From Sinorhizobium sojae CCBAU 05684 (lineage in GTDB: Bacteria > Pseudomonadota > Alphaproteobacteria > Rhizobiales > Rhizobiaceae), in NCBI RefSeq assembly GCF_002288525.1, contig NZ_CP023067.1:3203001-3267000 (forward strand): a DNA stretch of 64,000 nt. The letters run 5' to 3'. The notes beneath the pieces were generated by a model. That model was not told the origin of the DNA. It made no database searches and saw only the letters and a list, made by a program, of their open reading frames with translations. A program made the translations under genes and the position numbers. The stretch's first letter is position 1, and every line of letters begins with the position of its first letter. Shown piece by piece: positions 1-11,540 of this stretch.

Positions 1-31
1 TCGCCTGCCTTTTCTCCATCCCCGGCGCAGG

Positions 32-65
32 AAAAAGCCGGGACGTCGGCTGACGCCCCGGCTTT
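32..65 (-). terminator. Rho-independent terminator of acnA
   Basis: Nine-bp inverted repeat AAAGCCGGG / CCCGGCTTT around a 14-nt loop. On the minus strand it is followed by a run of five T. It lies 16 nt beyond the acnA stop codon. Confidence 0.75.
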
Positions 66-80
66 GGTCGACGTTTCTCC

Positions 81-2774
<2,694 letters not shown>

Positions 2775-3042
2775 TGGAAATACCCCGTTCCGTCTGATCG
2801 CCAAAAGCTGACGTACGAACGCCCGAGCGCCTGTGAAGCGCGAAATGGGATGCGGGTGCGGCCATTTCCGCTGTCCGTACGTGGAATGTCATTCCATGTT
2901 CGGCGCTTGGATGAAATTCACGCCGACCGCTGGCGTGTTGGCCGCCTTATAGATAATTTCTCCAAATCGTGCCAGACCAACCAAGGTCCAAACGAAACTT
3001 TTTTTGCCCTGCGGCAAGAGCGTCGAGGAAAGCTGGGAATTC
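2775..3042. promoter_or_regulatory. Divergent acnA / ccmA promoter region
   Basis: 268 bp without a gene must hold both promoters. An AT-rich imperfect dyad, TTATAGATAATTTCTCCAAA at 2947-2966, stands out from the GC-rich surroundings. It loosely resembles the iron-control (Irr-type) element of alphaproteobacteria, which would suit an Fe-S enzyme and a haem-handling system. The match is weak and this reading is inference. Confidence 0.3.
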
Positions 3043-3666
3043 ATGCGCCTGCTGGTGGAATGCTTGAGTGCAAGGCGTGGCGAGGAACTGATTTTTAACG
3101 ATATTTCCTTTGCGCTCGCAGCCGGTGAGGCGCTCATCGTGACGGGTCCGAACGGCTCCGGAAAATCGACTTTGCTGCGCGTTCTGGCGGGCCTGCTGGC
3201 GGCCGAATCGGGCAGCCTTCTTCTTGAGGACGCGCCTGCCGGTTTCGAGCATCCGCGCGAGGTCAGCCATTATCTCGGCCATCGCAATGCGATGAAGCGG
3301 GAGCTGACTGTCGAGGAAAATCTTTCCTTTTGGCGGCGGTTTCTGGGTGATTCTCCCGGCGGCTCCGGAATCGAGCTTGCCGCGGCGGCCGAAGCCGTCG
3401 GCCTTGCCGGCATCACGCATCTGCCATTCGGCTATCTCTCGGCCGGCCAGCAACGGCGCATGGCGATGGCGAAGCTCCTCGTCGCCTACCGACCGATCTG
3501 GATCCTCGATGAACCGACCGCGGCACTTGATGTCGGGGCCGACAGGCTCTTTTCCGGTCTGGTCGCCGCCCACCTCGAGCGCGGCGGCATCGTGATTGCC
3601 GCAACCCACCAGCCGCTCGGCATCGGCCGCACGCAGGCCCTGCGGATGACGGGGTTCGTCCATTGA
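3043..3666 (+). CDS. ccmA: Cytochrome c maturation ABC exporter, ATP-binding subunit
   Basis: ATPase of the CcmABCD complex in the inner membrane. The complex releases haem-loaded CcmE for cytochrome c assembly in the periplasm. Walker A GPNGSGKST is at residues ~35-43, the ABC signature LSAGQ at ~132, and Walker B ILDEPTAALD at ~150. At ~207 residues it has the usual CcmA length. The ATG at 3043 has GAGGAA about 12 nt upstream and gives the family N-terminus; an in-frame extension to 3004 is unlikely. Its stop overlaps the ccmB start, so the two are translationally coupled. Confidence 0.93.
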   Translation: MRLLVECLSARRGEELIFNDISFALAAGEALIVTGPNGSGKSTLLRVLAGLLAAESGSLLLEDAPAGFEHPREVSHYLGHRNAMKRELTVEENLSFWRRFLGDSPGGSGIELAAAAEAVGLAGITHLPFGYLSAGQQRRMAMAKLLVAYRPIWILDEPTAALDVGADRLFSGLVAAHLERGGIVIAATHQPLGIGRTQALRMTGFVH

Positions 3667-4322
3667 TCGCACTTTTCTTCCGCGACCTGAAACTTTCGGT
3701 GCGCGCCGGCGGCGGCGCGATGATTGGCGTGCTCTTCTTCATGACGGTCGTTTCCGTCATTCCCTTCGGCGTCGGACCCGATCTCAATCTGCTCGCGCGC
3801 ATCGGCCCGGCCATTCTCTGGATCGGCGCGCTGCTTGCCTCGCTGCTCGGCCTCGACCGGCTTTTTCAGGCGGAGCGCGAGGACGGCTCGCTCGACCTTC
3901 TTTTGATGCAGGAGACGCCGCTCCTCCTGACCGTCTTCGTGAAATGCGCCGCCCATTGGGCGGCAACCGGCCTGCCGCTGGTGGTTGCCTCTCCCTTTCT
4001 CGGCCTGTTCATGAACATGAACGAACTCGCGATCGGCGCCACCATGGTCACGCTCTTAGCGGGCACGCCGGCGATTACCTTCATTGGCGCGGTCGGCGCC
4101 GCAGTTGCCGTGGCGCTGCCGCGCGGCGGCCTGCTCGTCTCGATCCTCGTGCTGCCGCTCGCGGTGCCCGTGCTGATCTTCGGCGTCAGCGCGGTTTACG
4201 CGGCGATCGAGGATCCCGCCCCCTTCCTGCCGCCTTTCCTGATCTTGATGGCGATCACCCTCTTCTTTGCGGTGATCGGGCCGGTCGCCGCCGCCGCGGC
4301 GCTTCGGCATTCGGCCGATTGA
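3663..4322 (+). CDS. ccmB: Cytochrome c maturation exporter, membrane subunit CcmB
   Basis: Permease partner of CcmA, 219 residues with about six hydrophobic segments. It begins MIALFFRDLKLSVRAGGG, the typical CcmB N-terminus, on a TTG codon that overlaps the ccmA TGA. The gene is followed by 230 bp of non-coding sequence before ccmC; related genomes often have the ccm genes tightly packed. The gap holds a palindromic repeat. Confidence 0.92.
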   Translation: MIALFFRDLKLSVRAGGGAMIGVLFFMTVVSVIPFGVGPDLNLLARIGPAILWIGALLASLLGLDRLFQAEREDGSLDLLLMQETPLLLTVFVKCAAHWAATGLPLVVASPFLGLFMNMNELAIGATMVTLLAGTPAITFIGAVGAAVAVALPRGGLLVSILVLPLAVPVLIFGVSAVYAAIEDPAPFLPPFLILMAITLFFAVIGPVAAAAALRHSAD

Positions 4323-4469
4323 GATTCTTCGCCTGAAAGCGAGCCACGGCCTTGCTATAGAAGTGTAACCGAACGACCATGGCCGCGACTAATGCAGTTG
4401 TGATTGACGACTGCATAATTCCTTAGATTGACTTCGATCCCAGTATAAGATTTGCAGCGGTTGAAAGTG

Positions 4470-4512
4470 CTGCAGCGACCTTTGCGCGTCTAAAGGACAC
4501 GCGGCGCTGCAG
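4470..4512. repeat. Palindromic intergenic repeat between ccmB and ccmC
   Basis: CTGCAGCG (4470-4477) pairs with CGCTGCAG (4505-4512), and the inner GCGCGTC and GACACGC stretches extend the dyad imperfectly. A second dyad, ATGCAGT / ACTGCAT, lies at 4392-4416. From memory the first resembles a short palindrome scattered between genes in Sinorhizobium. There is no T-tract, so it is not an obvious terminator. Confidence 0.6.
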
Positions 4513-4552
4513 GTCAATTGCGGAAGACATGCTTCCGCGTTAAATAGCCGTG

Positions 4553-5323
4553 ATGAGCGAAAACAGCCTGGCCATCCGCAAATTCAGCGACCTCGCCAAT
4601 CCGACCCGGTTCCTGGCGCTCGCCGCTCGCGTGCTGCCGTGGCTTGCCGTGCTCACGGTGCTGGCCTTTGCCGCGGGCCTGTGGCTCTCCTTCACGACCG
4701 AGGGGGATTACCAGCAGGGCGAAACGGTGCGCATCATGTATGTGCACGTTCCCTCCGCCTGGCTGTCGATGATGTGCTATACGGTGATGGCGATCTCGGC
4801 CCTCGGCACCCTCGTCTGGCGCCATCCGCTTGCCGATGTCTCGGCCAAGGCGGCGGCTCCGATCGGCGCCTCCTTCACCTTCCTGGCGCTCGTCACCGGC
4901 TCGCTCTGGGGCAAGCCCATGTGGGGCACCTGGTGGGTGTGGGACGCGCGGCTCACCTCCGTCTTCGTGCTCTTCCTCATGTATCTCGGGCTGATCGCGC
5001 TCAACCGGGCCATGGAGGATCCGGCCCGCTCGGCGCGCGTCTCGGCCGTGCTGGTGCTGGTCGGCTTCGTCAATATACCGATCATCAAATTCTCGGTCGA
5101 ATGGTGGAATACGCTGCACCAGCCGGCCAGCGTCATGCGCCTTGACGGGCCGACCATCGATCCGGAATTCCTGTGGCCGCTGATGGTGATGGCGATTGCC
5201 TTTACGCTTTTGTTCTTCTCGCTGCATATCGCAGCCATGCGCAACGAGATCTGGCGCCGACGGGTGACCTCGCTGAGGCGCCAGGCGGCGCGTAATGCCG
5301 GCCGGGAGACGCTTGCGCCATGA
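4553..5323 (+). CDS. ccmC: Haem transporter / chaperone interaction protein CcmC
   Basis: Inner-membrane protein that presents haem to CcmE. About six membrane segments are visible. The signature tryptophan-rich periplasmic loop WGTWWVWDAR is at ~residues 124-133, and conserved haem-ligand histidines sit in YVHVPSAW (~64) and in NTLHQPASV. Length ~256 is normal. The ATG at 4553 is taken as start; a GTG directly before it at 4550 is possible. Its TGA overlaps the ccmD ATG. Confidence 0.93.
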   Translation: MSENSLAIRKFSDLANPTRFLALAARVLPWLAVLTVLAFAAGLWLSFTTEGDYQQGETVRIMYVHVPSAWLSMMCYTVMAISALGTLVWRHPLADVSAKAAAPIGASFTFLALVTGSLWGKPMWGTWWVWDARLTSVFVLFLMYLGLIALNRAMEDPARSARVSAVLVLVGFVNIPIIKFSVEWWNTLHQPASVMRLDGPTIDPEFLWPLMVMAIAFTLLFFSLHIAAMRNEIWRRRVTSLRRQAARNAGRETLAP

Positions 5324-5496
5324 TGAGCCACGCTGCCTATGTCCTTTCCTGCTATGCGGTCGCCGCCGCGACCGTTGCCGGGCTGGTGCTCTGGGTGATC
5401 GGCGACGGCCGCGCCCGCCGGCGCGAGCTGCAGGCACTCGAGGCCGCCGGCATCCGCCGCCGTTCGGCCGAGGCGCCCGGTGGAGTGAGCAAATGA
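5320..5496 (+). CDS. ccmD: Haem exporter subunit CcmD
   Basis: Small 58-residue membrane protein. One N-terminal transmembrane helix (AYVLSCYAVAAATVAGLVLW) is followed by a basic, helical cytoplasmic tail (RARRRELQALEAAGI). This is the CcmD architecture; the protein stabilises CcmA-CcmB-CcmC with CcmE. It starts in an ATGA overlap with ccmC and ends in another with ccmG. Its position and topology make the call secure despite its size. Confidence 0.88.
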   Translation: MMSHAAYVLSCYAVAAATVAGLVLWVIGDGRARRRELQALEAAGIRRRSAEAPGGVSK

Positions 5497-6104
5497 CGAG
5501 CACGCCTGCACCGCAGCCGGACGAGCGCAAGCCGGGCATTCTGCGCTATTTGCTCGCCGCCCTGCCGCTTCTGATCTTTGCGGGCCTTGCTGCGATCTTC
5601 TGGAGCCAGTTGAATTCCAGCAGGGACATCAGCGAAATCCCCTCCGCCCTCATCGGCACCAAGGCGCCGACGCTCGACATGCCGCCCCTCGAGGGTGCCG
5701 TGACGCCGTCGGGCGAACCGATGCCGGCGCTGACCGATGCCGCGGTCGAGGGCAAGCTGACGCTCGTCAATGTCTGGGCCTCCTGGTGCGTACCCTGCCG
5801 CCAGGAACATCCGATCATCCTCGAATTGTCGAAGGACCCGCGCTTGACGGTGGTCGGCATCAACTACAAGGACCGGAACGAGAATGCGCGGAGATTCCTC
5901 GGCGAACTCGGCAACCCCTTCTCGGCGATCGGCACCGATCCGAACGGCAAGGCAGCGATCGACTGGGGCGTCTATGGCATTCCGGAATCCTTCCTCGTCG
6001 GCCCAGACGGCACGATCCTCTACAAACGGGCCGGCCCTTTCGATGAACGGACCTTGAGGGAGGGGCTGCTGCCGGCAATCGAGAAGGCATTGGCCGGTTC
6101 GTGA
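5493..6104 (+). CDS. ccmG: Thiol:disulfide interchange protein CcmG/CycY
   Basis: Membrane-anchored periplasmic thioredoxin that keeps apocytochrome c cysteines reduced. An N-terminal anchor helix (~residues 17-37) is followed by the thioredoxin fold, with active site WCVPC at ~98-102 and the cis-proline region YGIPESFLV. 203 residues. The ATG overlaps the ccmD TGA, which is a better start than the upstream in-frame codon at 5295 inside ccmD. Last gene of the ccm run; convergent with the next gene 41 bp away. Confidence 0.93.
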   Translation: MTSTPAPQPDERKPGILRYLLAALPLLIFAGLAAIFWSQLNSSRDISEIPSALIGTKAPTLDMPPLEGAVTPSGEPMPALTDAAVEGKLTLVNVWASWCVPCRQEHPIILELSKDPRLTVVGINYKDRNENARRFLGELGNPFSAIGTDPNGKAAIDWGVYGIPESFLVGPDGTILYKRAGPFDERTLREGLLPAIEKALAGS

Positions 6105-6145
6105 GCCGGGCTGCTGTTTGCCGCACTTGGCCGGCGATGGAGCCG

Positions 6146-6736
6146 TTAAAACCCCGCCTGCCACCCCTTCACCGCATCGAGCGGCCAGACGAGCATCAGC
6201 ACGTTGAGCGTCAGGTTGTCGCGGATCACCCAGCCGGTGAAAAGTTCGAACACGACTGCAATCGCGATTGTCACCGCCACCGGCAGCCGCGCGGCGAGGA
6301 CGAAGCCCATTGCCATGGCAAGCGTGTCCATGGTCGAATTGAGGACGCTGTCGCCGAAATAGTCGAGCGAGATCGTCGCCGAGCGATAGCGGTTGATCAC
6401 CATCGGGGTGTTCTCGGCGATCTCCCAGGCGGATTCGATCACTGTCGCAAGCAGCAGCCGCGCGCTCATAGGCTTGCCGCGCAGAAGAAGATGACCGAGG
6501 CCGTAGAAGAGAAAGCCATGGATGATGTGCGACGGCGTGTACCAGTCGGAAACGTGCTGGGAATTGCCGCTGGAATTGACGACGCCCTCCCAGAGCTTCA
6601 CATAGCCGCATTCGCAGATCCAGAGCCGCCCCATCAGGTGCTGCACCAGCATCTGTACGGCAATGACGCCGAGGCAGGCTGCCAGCCAAATCCATAGGCG
6701 CTGGCCTCTGTCGCCGGTACCGGCGGCGAGCGTCAT
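6146..6736 (-). CDS. UPF0314 family membrane protein
   Basis: 196 residues with about five hydrophobic segments. Cysteines and polar stretches such as [13 protein letters not shown], and [15 protein letters not shown], match the uncharacterised UPF0314 family of rhizobia. The ATG at 6736 overlaps the stop of the upstream yciB-like gene by ATGA, so the two are translationally coupled and probably act in the same envelope process. No catalytic motif is evident and the biochemical role is unknown. Confidence 0.8.
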   Translation of the reverse strand: MTLAAGTGDRGQRLWIWLAACLGVIAVQMLVQHLMGRLWICECGYVKLWEGVVNSSGNSQHVSDWYTPSHIIHGFLFYGLGHLLLRGKPMSARLLLATVIESAWEIAENTPMVINRYRSATISLDYFGDSVLNSTMDTLAMAMGFVLAARLPVAVTIAIAVVFELFTGWVIRDNLTLNVLMLVWPLDAVKGWQAGF

Positions 6737-7365
6737 TCGGCGCTTTCCCGTTCCAGCGAATGCCGCATGATCAGCGGCATCTGGGCGAAGGTGAAGAGGA
6801 TGGTGATCGGCATCGTGCCCCACACCTTGAAGGCTACCCAGAAGTCGGTCGAGAAGGAGCGCCAGACGACCTCGTTCAGCACCGCAAGGAACAGGAAGAA
6901 CAGGCCCCAGCGGATCGTCAGCTTGCGCCAGCCGTCGTCGTCAAGCTTGAAGGCGGCATGAAAGACGTAGCCGAGCAGTGACTTGCCGAAGAGAAGCCCG
7001 CCGAGCAGGATCGCGCCGAAGAGCGTGTTGACGATTGTCGGCTTCATCTTGATGAAGGTGTCATTCTGCAGCCACAGCGTCAGCGCGCCGAAGACGAAGA
7101 CGACGATCCCGGAGATAAGCGGCATCATCGGCAGCGTGCGGGTCATGATCCAGGAAGCGATGAGCGCCGCCGCTGTCGCCGCCATGAAGAGGCCGGTCGC
7201 GATGAAGATCGGGCCGCCGAGCTCGCCGAGCACCGGAAAGCGGCTCGCCAGCCATTCCCCGCGCGAATTGGCGAAGAAGAAGACCATCAGCGGCCCGAGC
7301 TCCAGCACGAGCTTCAAAAGCGGGCCGACCTCCGTCCGCGGCTTTGTGGCCTCGATTGTCGACAT
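6733..7365 (-). CDS. yciB: Intracellular septation protein A (YciB/IspZ)
   Basis: Inner-membrane protein implicated in cell division and envelope integrity. The 210-residue product has about five transmembrane helices. It carries the family signature [18 protein letters not shown] near the N-terminus and [20 protein letters not shown] near the C-terminus. The start at 7365 ([18 protein letters not shown]) matches the family; MREQDPH upstream is a less likely alternative. It lies 157 bp downstream of ftsY on the same strand. Confidence 0.9.
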   Translation of the reverse strand: MSTIEATKPRTEVGPLLKLVLELGPLMVFFFANSRGEWLASRFPVLGELGGPIFIATGLFMAATAAALIASWIMTRTLPMMPLISGIVVFVFGALTLWLQNDTFIKMKPTIVNTLFGAILLGGLLFGKSLLGYVFHAAFKLDDDGWRKLTIRWGLFFLFLAVLNEVVWRSFSTDFWVAFKVWGTMPITILFTFAQMPLIMRHSLERESAE

Positions 7366-7522
7366 GTGCGGATCCTGTTCTCTCATCTCTCGCCTGGTTT
7401 GAGCGGGACGTAGGCGGAAACCCGCTTCACACGTTTTCGCGCCCCGCTTGGGCAGCTCATAACACCAGCATTGCGGCAAAACCATATCAACCGATGCTCT
7501 CGCTGCAAGGCTTCGCGTCCCG

Positions 7523-9250
7523 TTATGCGCCGCCAAGGCCCGCGATCGCCTCGGCGAAGTCCTTGGCCTCGAAGGGCTCGAGGTCGTCGATGCCCTCGCC
7601 CACCCCGATGAAATAGACCGGCAGCTTGTGCTTAGCCGAGATCGCCACCAGGATGCCGCCACGCGCCGTGCCGTCGAGCTTGGTCATGATCAGCCCGCTG
7701 ACGCCTGCGACATTTCGGAAGATCTCCACCTGCTGCAGCGCGTTCTGCCCGGTCGTCGCGTCGAGCGTCTGCAGCACCGTGTGCGGCGCGTCTGGATCGA
7801 GCTTGCCGAGAACGCGCACGATCTTTTCGAGCTCCGCCATCAGTTCGGCCTTGTTCTGCAGCCGGCCGGCGGTGTCGATGATCAGCACATCCGACTTCTT
7901 CTCGCGGGCCCGCTCATAGGCCTCATAGGCGAGGCCCGCCGCATCGGCGCCGAGCTTGGAGGAAACGATGTCGGATTTCGTCCGTTCCGCCCAGATCTTC
8001 AACTGCTCGATCGCCGCCGCGCGGAACGTGTCGCCGGCCGCGAGCATCACCTTGAGGCCGGCGCCCGAGAGCTTCGCGGCGAGCTTGCCGATGGTCGTCG
8101 TCTTGCCGGTGCCGTTGACGCCGACGACGAGGATCACATGCGGCTTATGGCTGAGATCGAGTTCCAGCGGCTTGGCGACCGGCCCCAGCACCTTGGTGAT
8201 CTCGCCCGCCATGATGCGGGAGACGTCCTCGCCGGTCACATCCTTGCCGTAGCGCTCCGAGGAGAGCGTGTCGGTGATGCGCATCGCCGTCTCGACGCCG
8301 AGATCGGCCTGAATCAAAAGATCTTCGAGATCCTGCAGCGTCGCCTCGTCGAGCTTGCGCTTGGTGAAAAGGCTGGCGATCTGTCCCGTGAGCTGCGAGG
8401 AGGTACGGGCCAGGCCACGGCGCAGCCGTTGGTACCAGGAAAGCTGCGGCTGCGGTGCGGCCGCATCTTCCCTCGGGCGTTCATCGGCGCTAGCGAAGCC
8501 CTTGGGCAGAATTGGGGCGAGTTCAGCCGATGCGCCAACCGCCTCTGCCGGGCCGGGCATCTCTGCCCCAAGGGTGGAGAGAGCTGGGGCGCCTTCCTGC
8601 TCCACCCCAGGGATTTCGTCCGCACCGATGTTCTCGCTCGCCTCGCCATTCCTACCGGCGCCTTCGGTTGTGTCGGGCGAGGTGGCGAGAACGTCCGGAA
8701 CGGCCTCTGCTTCCTTTGTGCCGGTCCGGTCGTCCGCGGTGCTCGCCACAATCTCCCGCTGCTCTCCCTCCTCCCGGGGAAGATGTCCCGGAGGGACAGA
8801 GGGAGGTGTGGCGGCGTCTTCATCACGAGGGGCAGCGGGACCTAAAGGGGGTTCACCCCCCTCTGCCCTGCCGGGCATCTCCCCCACAAGGGGGGAGATT
8901 GCGCGCGGGACACCCTCTTCCTTCGCCGTGACACTTTCATCGGCAGCAGCAGTTTCCGCGCCGTCCCCTGGATCGTCGCTTATCGTGTCGGCCTCTGATG
9001 CGGTTGGTTCCGGCGGAGCAGTGAAACTGCCTAGGCCAGTCATCTCCTCTTCGGCCGCAGTTCGATCACCCTCCGTGGCCGCCTCGACCGCCCCCTCTCC
9101 CCCCGTGTGGGAGAGATGGCCCGAAGGGCCGGGGGGGGCTACCCTCTCCGCACCCGCTGCCGTTTCCGAAGCCTCCTGCGGCGGCACAGGTGTCTCCTCG
9201 ACGGCGTCCTTGCCGAAGGAGAATATCTTCTTGATGAAACCAATCGCCAT
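7523..9250 (-). CDS. ftsY: Signal recognition particle receptor FtsY
   Basis: SRP receptor GTPase that docks ribosome-nascent chain complexes with Ffh at the membrane. 575 residues: a short basic start ([14 protein letters not shown]), a very long acidic Glu/Ala/Pro-rich A region to about residue 260, then the NG domain. GTPase motifs are [10 protein letters not shown] (~377), DTAGR (~457) and [10 protein letters not shown] (~520). The A region is inflated by four in-frame copies of a rhizobial palindromic repeat, annotated separately. It is 15 bp downstream of mtaB. ffh, its partner, is 5 kb away on the other strand. Confidence 0.95.
   Translation of the reverse strand: MAIGFIKKIFSFGKDAVEETPVPPQEASETAAGAERVAPPGPSGHLSHTGGEGAVEAATEGDRTAAEEEMTGLGSFTAPPEPTASEADTISDDPGDGAETAAADESVTAKEEGVPRAISPLVGEMPGRAEGGEPPLGPAAPRDEDAATPPSVPPGHLPREEGEQREIVASTADDRTGTKEAEAVPDVLATSPDTTEGAGRNGEASENIGADEIPGVEQEGAPALSTLGAEMPGPAEAVGASAELAPILPKGFASADERPREDAAAPQPQLSWYQRLRRGLARTSSQLTGQIASLFTKRKLDEATLQDLEDLLIQADLGVETAMRITDTLSSERYGKDVTGEDVSRIMAGEITKVLGPVAKPLELDLSHKPHVILVVGVNGTGKTTTIGKLAAKLSGAGLKVMLAAGDTFRAAAIEQLKIWAERTKSDIVSSKLGADAAGLAYEAYERAREKKSDVLIIDTAGRLQNKAELMAELEKIVRVLGKLDPDAPHTVLQTLDATTGQNALQQVEIFRNVAGVSGLIMTKLDGTARGGILVAISAKHKLPVYFIGVGEGIDDLEPFEAKDFAEAIAGLGGA
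8541..8590. repeat. In-frame palindromic repeat, ftsY copy D
   Basis: GC-rich repeat with core GGGCCGGGCATCTCTGCCCC, a degenerate copy in the same orientation as copy B. It encodes FtsY residues ~221-237 ([14 protein letters not shown]). Confidence 0.55.
8762..8808. repeat. In-frame palindromic repeat, ftsY copy C
   Basis: Core CCCGGGGAAGATGTCCCGGA flanked by CTCCCTCC and GGGAGG. It is in the opposite orientation to copies B and D. It encodes FtsY residues ~148-163 ([16 protein letters not shown]). Confidence 0.65.
8856..8899. repeat. In-frame palindromic repeat, ftsY copy B
   Basis: The best-preserved copy: CTGCCCTGCCGGGCATCTCC followed by CCCACAAGGGGGGAGAT, which I recognise as a common rhizobial intergenic repeat. 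It encodes FtsY residues ~118-132 ([15 protein letters not shown]) with no break in the reading frame. Confidence 0.75.
9091..9140. repeat. In-frame palindromic repeat, ftsY copy A
   Basis: CCCCTCTCCCCCCGTGTGGG then AGAGATGGCCCGAAGGGCC, the same element as copy B in reverse orientation. It encodes FtsY residues ~37-54 ([17 protein letters not shown]). Confidence 0.7.
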
Positions 9251-9265
9251 GTGACTATCCAGATA

Positions 9266-10540
9266 TCAGGCCGCAGCCATCTGTTTGGGCCGCATCGTCA
9301 GATGCTTGCCGTTATGGCCGGTGATCGCGACCGTCGTCAGAGATCGCGGCTCGAGCCCGGCAGCGTCGACGAGCGTGAAGTTCTCCGTATGCGCAAGACC
9401 GTTCATCTCGACGAGGATCGTCTGCTCGCTGCCGATCATGCGTTCGAGATGAGCAGTATAAAGCTCGGCCCCCTTCGTGCGCAGCCTTGCGGCACGCTCC
9501 TTGACGAGCGCGCGGTCCAGCTGCGGCATGCGTGCGGCCGGTGTACCGGGGCGCGGGCTATAGGGAAAGACATGCAAATGCGCGATGCGGCACTCTTCCG
9601 TGAGCCGCGCCGCATTGGCGAACATTTCCTCGGTTTCCGTCGGAAAGCCGGCGATCATGTCCGCGCCGAAGCTGATCTCGGGCCGCAACCGGCGAACCTC
9701 ATCGCAGAAGGCGCGTGCATCGGCGCCCGAGTGCCGCCGCTTCATCCGCTTCAGGATCAGGTCGTCGCCATGCTGCAGTGACAGATGCAGGTGCGGCATG
9801 AAGCGCGGCTCCTCGGCGATCAGGTCGAGGAGGTGACGATCCGCCTCGATGCTGTCTATGGAGGAAAGCCTGAGGCGTAGGATCTCCGGCACGTGCTTCA
9901 GCAGGGTCTTGGCAAGAAGCCCGAGCGTCGGCGTCCCGGGCAGGTCCGCGCCGTAGCTCGTGGCGTCGACGCCCGTCAGCACGATTTCCCGATAGCCGCC
10001 GTCGACCAGCCGACGCGCCTGTTCGACGACCGCACCCATCGGCACCGAGCGGGAATTGCCGCGGCCATAGGGAATGATGCAGAAGGTACAGCGATGGTCG
10101 CAGCCGTTCTGCACCTGGATGAAGGCGCGCACATGGCCGTCTATATGCTTCACCATCTGTGGCGCGGTGGCGCGTACGCTCATGATGTCGTTGACGCGCA
10201 GCTTCTCCTCGGCCGAGACGCCGAAATCGGGCAGCGAGCGATAGGAGGCGCTCTTGAGTTTCTCCTCGTTGCCGAGCACCGCATCGACCTCCAGCATTTC
10301 GGCGAAGGTTTCCTTCTCGGTCTGGGCGGCACAGCCGGTGACGATGATGCGGGCATGCGGATTTTGGCGGCGCGCGCGACGGATCGCCTGGCGCGCCTGG
10401 CGTACCGCCTCGCCGGTGACGGCGCAGGTGTTGACGAGGATGGCGTTATTCAGCCCCGCCTTCTCGGCCTCCGCCCGCATCACTTCCGATTCATAGGTGT
10501 TCAGCCGGCAACCGAAGGTTATGACCTCGACGCCGCTCAA
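9266..10540 (-). CDS. mtaB: tRNA t6A37 methylthiotransferase MtaB
   Basis: Radical-SAM enzyme that adds a methylthio group to N6-threonylcarbamoyladenosine at tRNA position 37. The N-terminal UPF0004 domain has cluster cysteines in FGCRLN, NTCAVT and TGCAAQ. The radical-SAM triad CDHRCTFC is at ~residues 147-154, and a TRAM-like C-terminus closes the 424-residue protein. The start is a TTG whose second and third bases begin the dapF TGA (TTGA overlap). This gives [11 protein letters not shown] and is far better than the in-frame extension through dapF. Coupled to dapF upstream and close to ftsY downstream. Confidence 0.9.
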   Translation of the reverse strand: MSGVEVITFGCRLNTYESEVMRAEAEKAGLNNAILVNTCAVTGEAVRQARQAIRRARRQNPHARIIVTGCAAQTEKETFAEMLEVDAVLGNEEKLKSASYRSLPDFGVSAEEKLRVNDIMSVRATAPQMVKHIDGHVRAFIQVQNGCDHRCTFCIIPYGRGNSRSVPMGAVVEQARRLVDGGYREIVLTGVDATSYGADLPGTPTLGLLAKTLLKHVPEILRLRLSSIDSIEADRHLLDLIAEEPRFMPHLHLSLQHGDDLILKRMKRRHSGADARAFCDEVRRLRPEISFGADMIAGFPTETEEMFANAARLTEECRIAHLHVFPYSPRPGTPAARMPQLDRALVKERAARLRTKGAELYTAHLERMIGSEQTILVEMNGLAHTENFTLVDAAGLEPRSLTTVAITGHNGKHLTMRPKQMAAA

Positions 10541-11457
10541 AGCGCTCGGGCTCCGCTTTCGCCGTTGGCCGCATCGTCGCGCTGAAAGGCGCCGGTCGCA
10601 GGATCGAGTGTGCCCGACCATTCCCATTCGGCCGGCCCGGTCATGATCACGTGATCGTCGCTTTCCCGCCATTCGATCAGAAGCGGTCCTCCGGGGACGT
10701 TTACGGTCACCGTCCGATCGGCACGGCCGGTTCTCGCGCCACTGACCGTGGCGGCGCAGGCGGCCGAGCCGCAGGCGAGCGTAAGACCAGTGCCGCGCTC
10801 CCAAGTCCTCAGGTCCATCTCGTTGCGAGAGCGGACATGGGCGATCGAGATATTGGCGCGTTCGGGGAAGATCGGATGGTTTTCGAGGAGCGGACCGAAA
10901 CGACCGAGGTCATAGCTCCATACGTCGTCCTCGACCCAGAAGATCGCATGCGGATTGCCCATCGAGGCGACCGATGGCGAATGCAGCACCGGATCGTCGA
11001 TCGGCCCGATCTGCAGCTCGATCCGGCTCGTATCGTGGAATTCCTCGGCAAGTGGGATGTCCCTCCAGCCGAAGCGGGGGCTTCCCATGTCCACCGAAAT
11101 CGTGCCGTCCTCGTGCTCCTCGGCTTCGAGGAGGCCGGCGACGGTGTGGAAGAGGAAGGCCTTCTTGCCGGTCTCGGTGGCGAGCGCCTGCACGACGCAG
11201 CGCGTGCCGTTGCCGCAGGCCTGCGCCATCGAGCCGTCGGAATTGATGATGTCGATCCAGGCATCGGTACCGGCCGCCTTCGGATCGTGGATCGCCATGA
11301 TCTGGTCGAACTGGGTCGCCGGATCGGCATTGAGCGCGATTGCGGCCCTCGGCGCGACGCGATCCTTTCGGCCACGCATGTCGACCACCAGGATCTTGTT
11401 TCCAAGTCCGTTCATCCTGGCAAATTGCACCTGATCGGCCATGTCGCGATTGTCCAA
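10537..11457 (-). CDS. dapF: Diaminopimelate epimerase
   Basis: Converts LL- to meso-diaminopimelate for lysine and peptidoglycan synthesis. The two catalytic cysteines are visible in QACGNGTRC and LACGSAACA, and the family motif [11 protein letters not shown] is near the N-terminus. The start is probably TTG at 11457: a strong GGAGG sits 6 nt before it. The first ATG, at 11442 (MADQVQFAR), would leave the same GGAGG about 21 nt away. First gene of a dapF-mtaB-ftsY run. Confidence 0.93.
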   Translation of the reverse strand: MDNRDMADQVQFARMNGLGNKILVVDMRGRKDRVAPRAAIALNADPATQFDQIMAIHDPKAAGTDAWIDIINSDGSMAQACGNGTRCVVQALATETGKKAFLFHTVAGLLEAEEHEDGTISVDMGSPRFGWRDIPLAEEFHDTSRIELQIGPIDDPVLHSPSVASMGNPHAIFWVEDDVWSYDLGRFGPLLENHPIFPERANISIAHVRSRNEMDLRTWERGTGLTLACGSAACAATVSGARTGRADRTVTVNVPGGPLLIEWRESDDHVIMTGPAEWEWSGTLDPATGAFQRDDAANGESGARAL

Positions 11458-11540
11458 ACCTAGCCTCCGACCGGGAGGCGCCCTTCATTTGCGCTGTATA
11501 TGGCGGAAAAGCCCGGAAATTACCAGTGCCGGCGTCGTTC

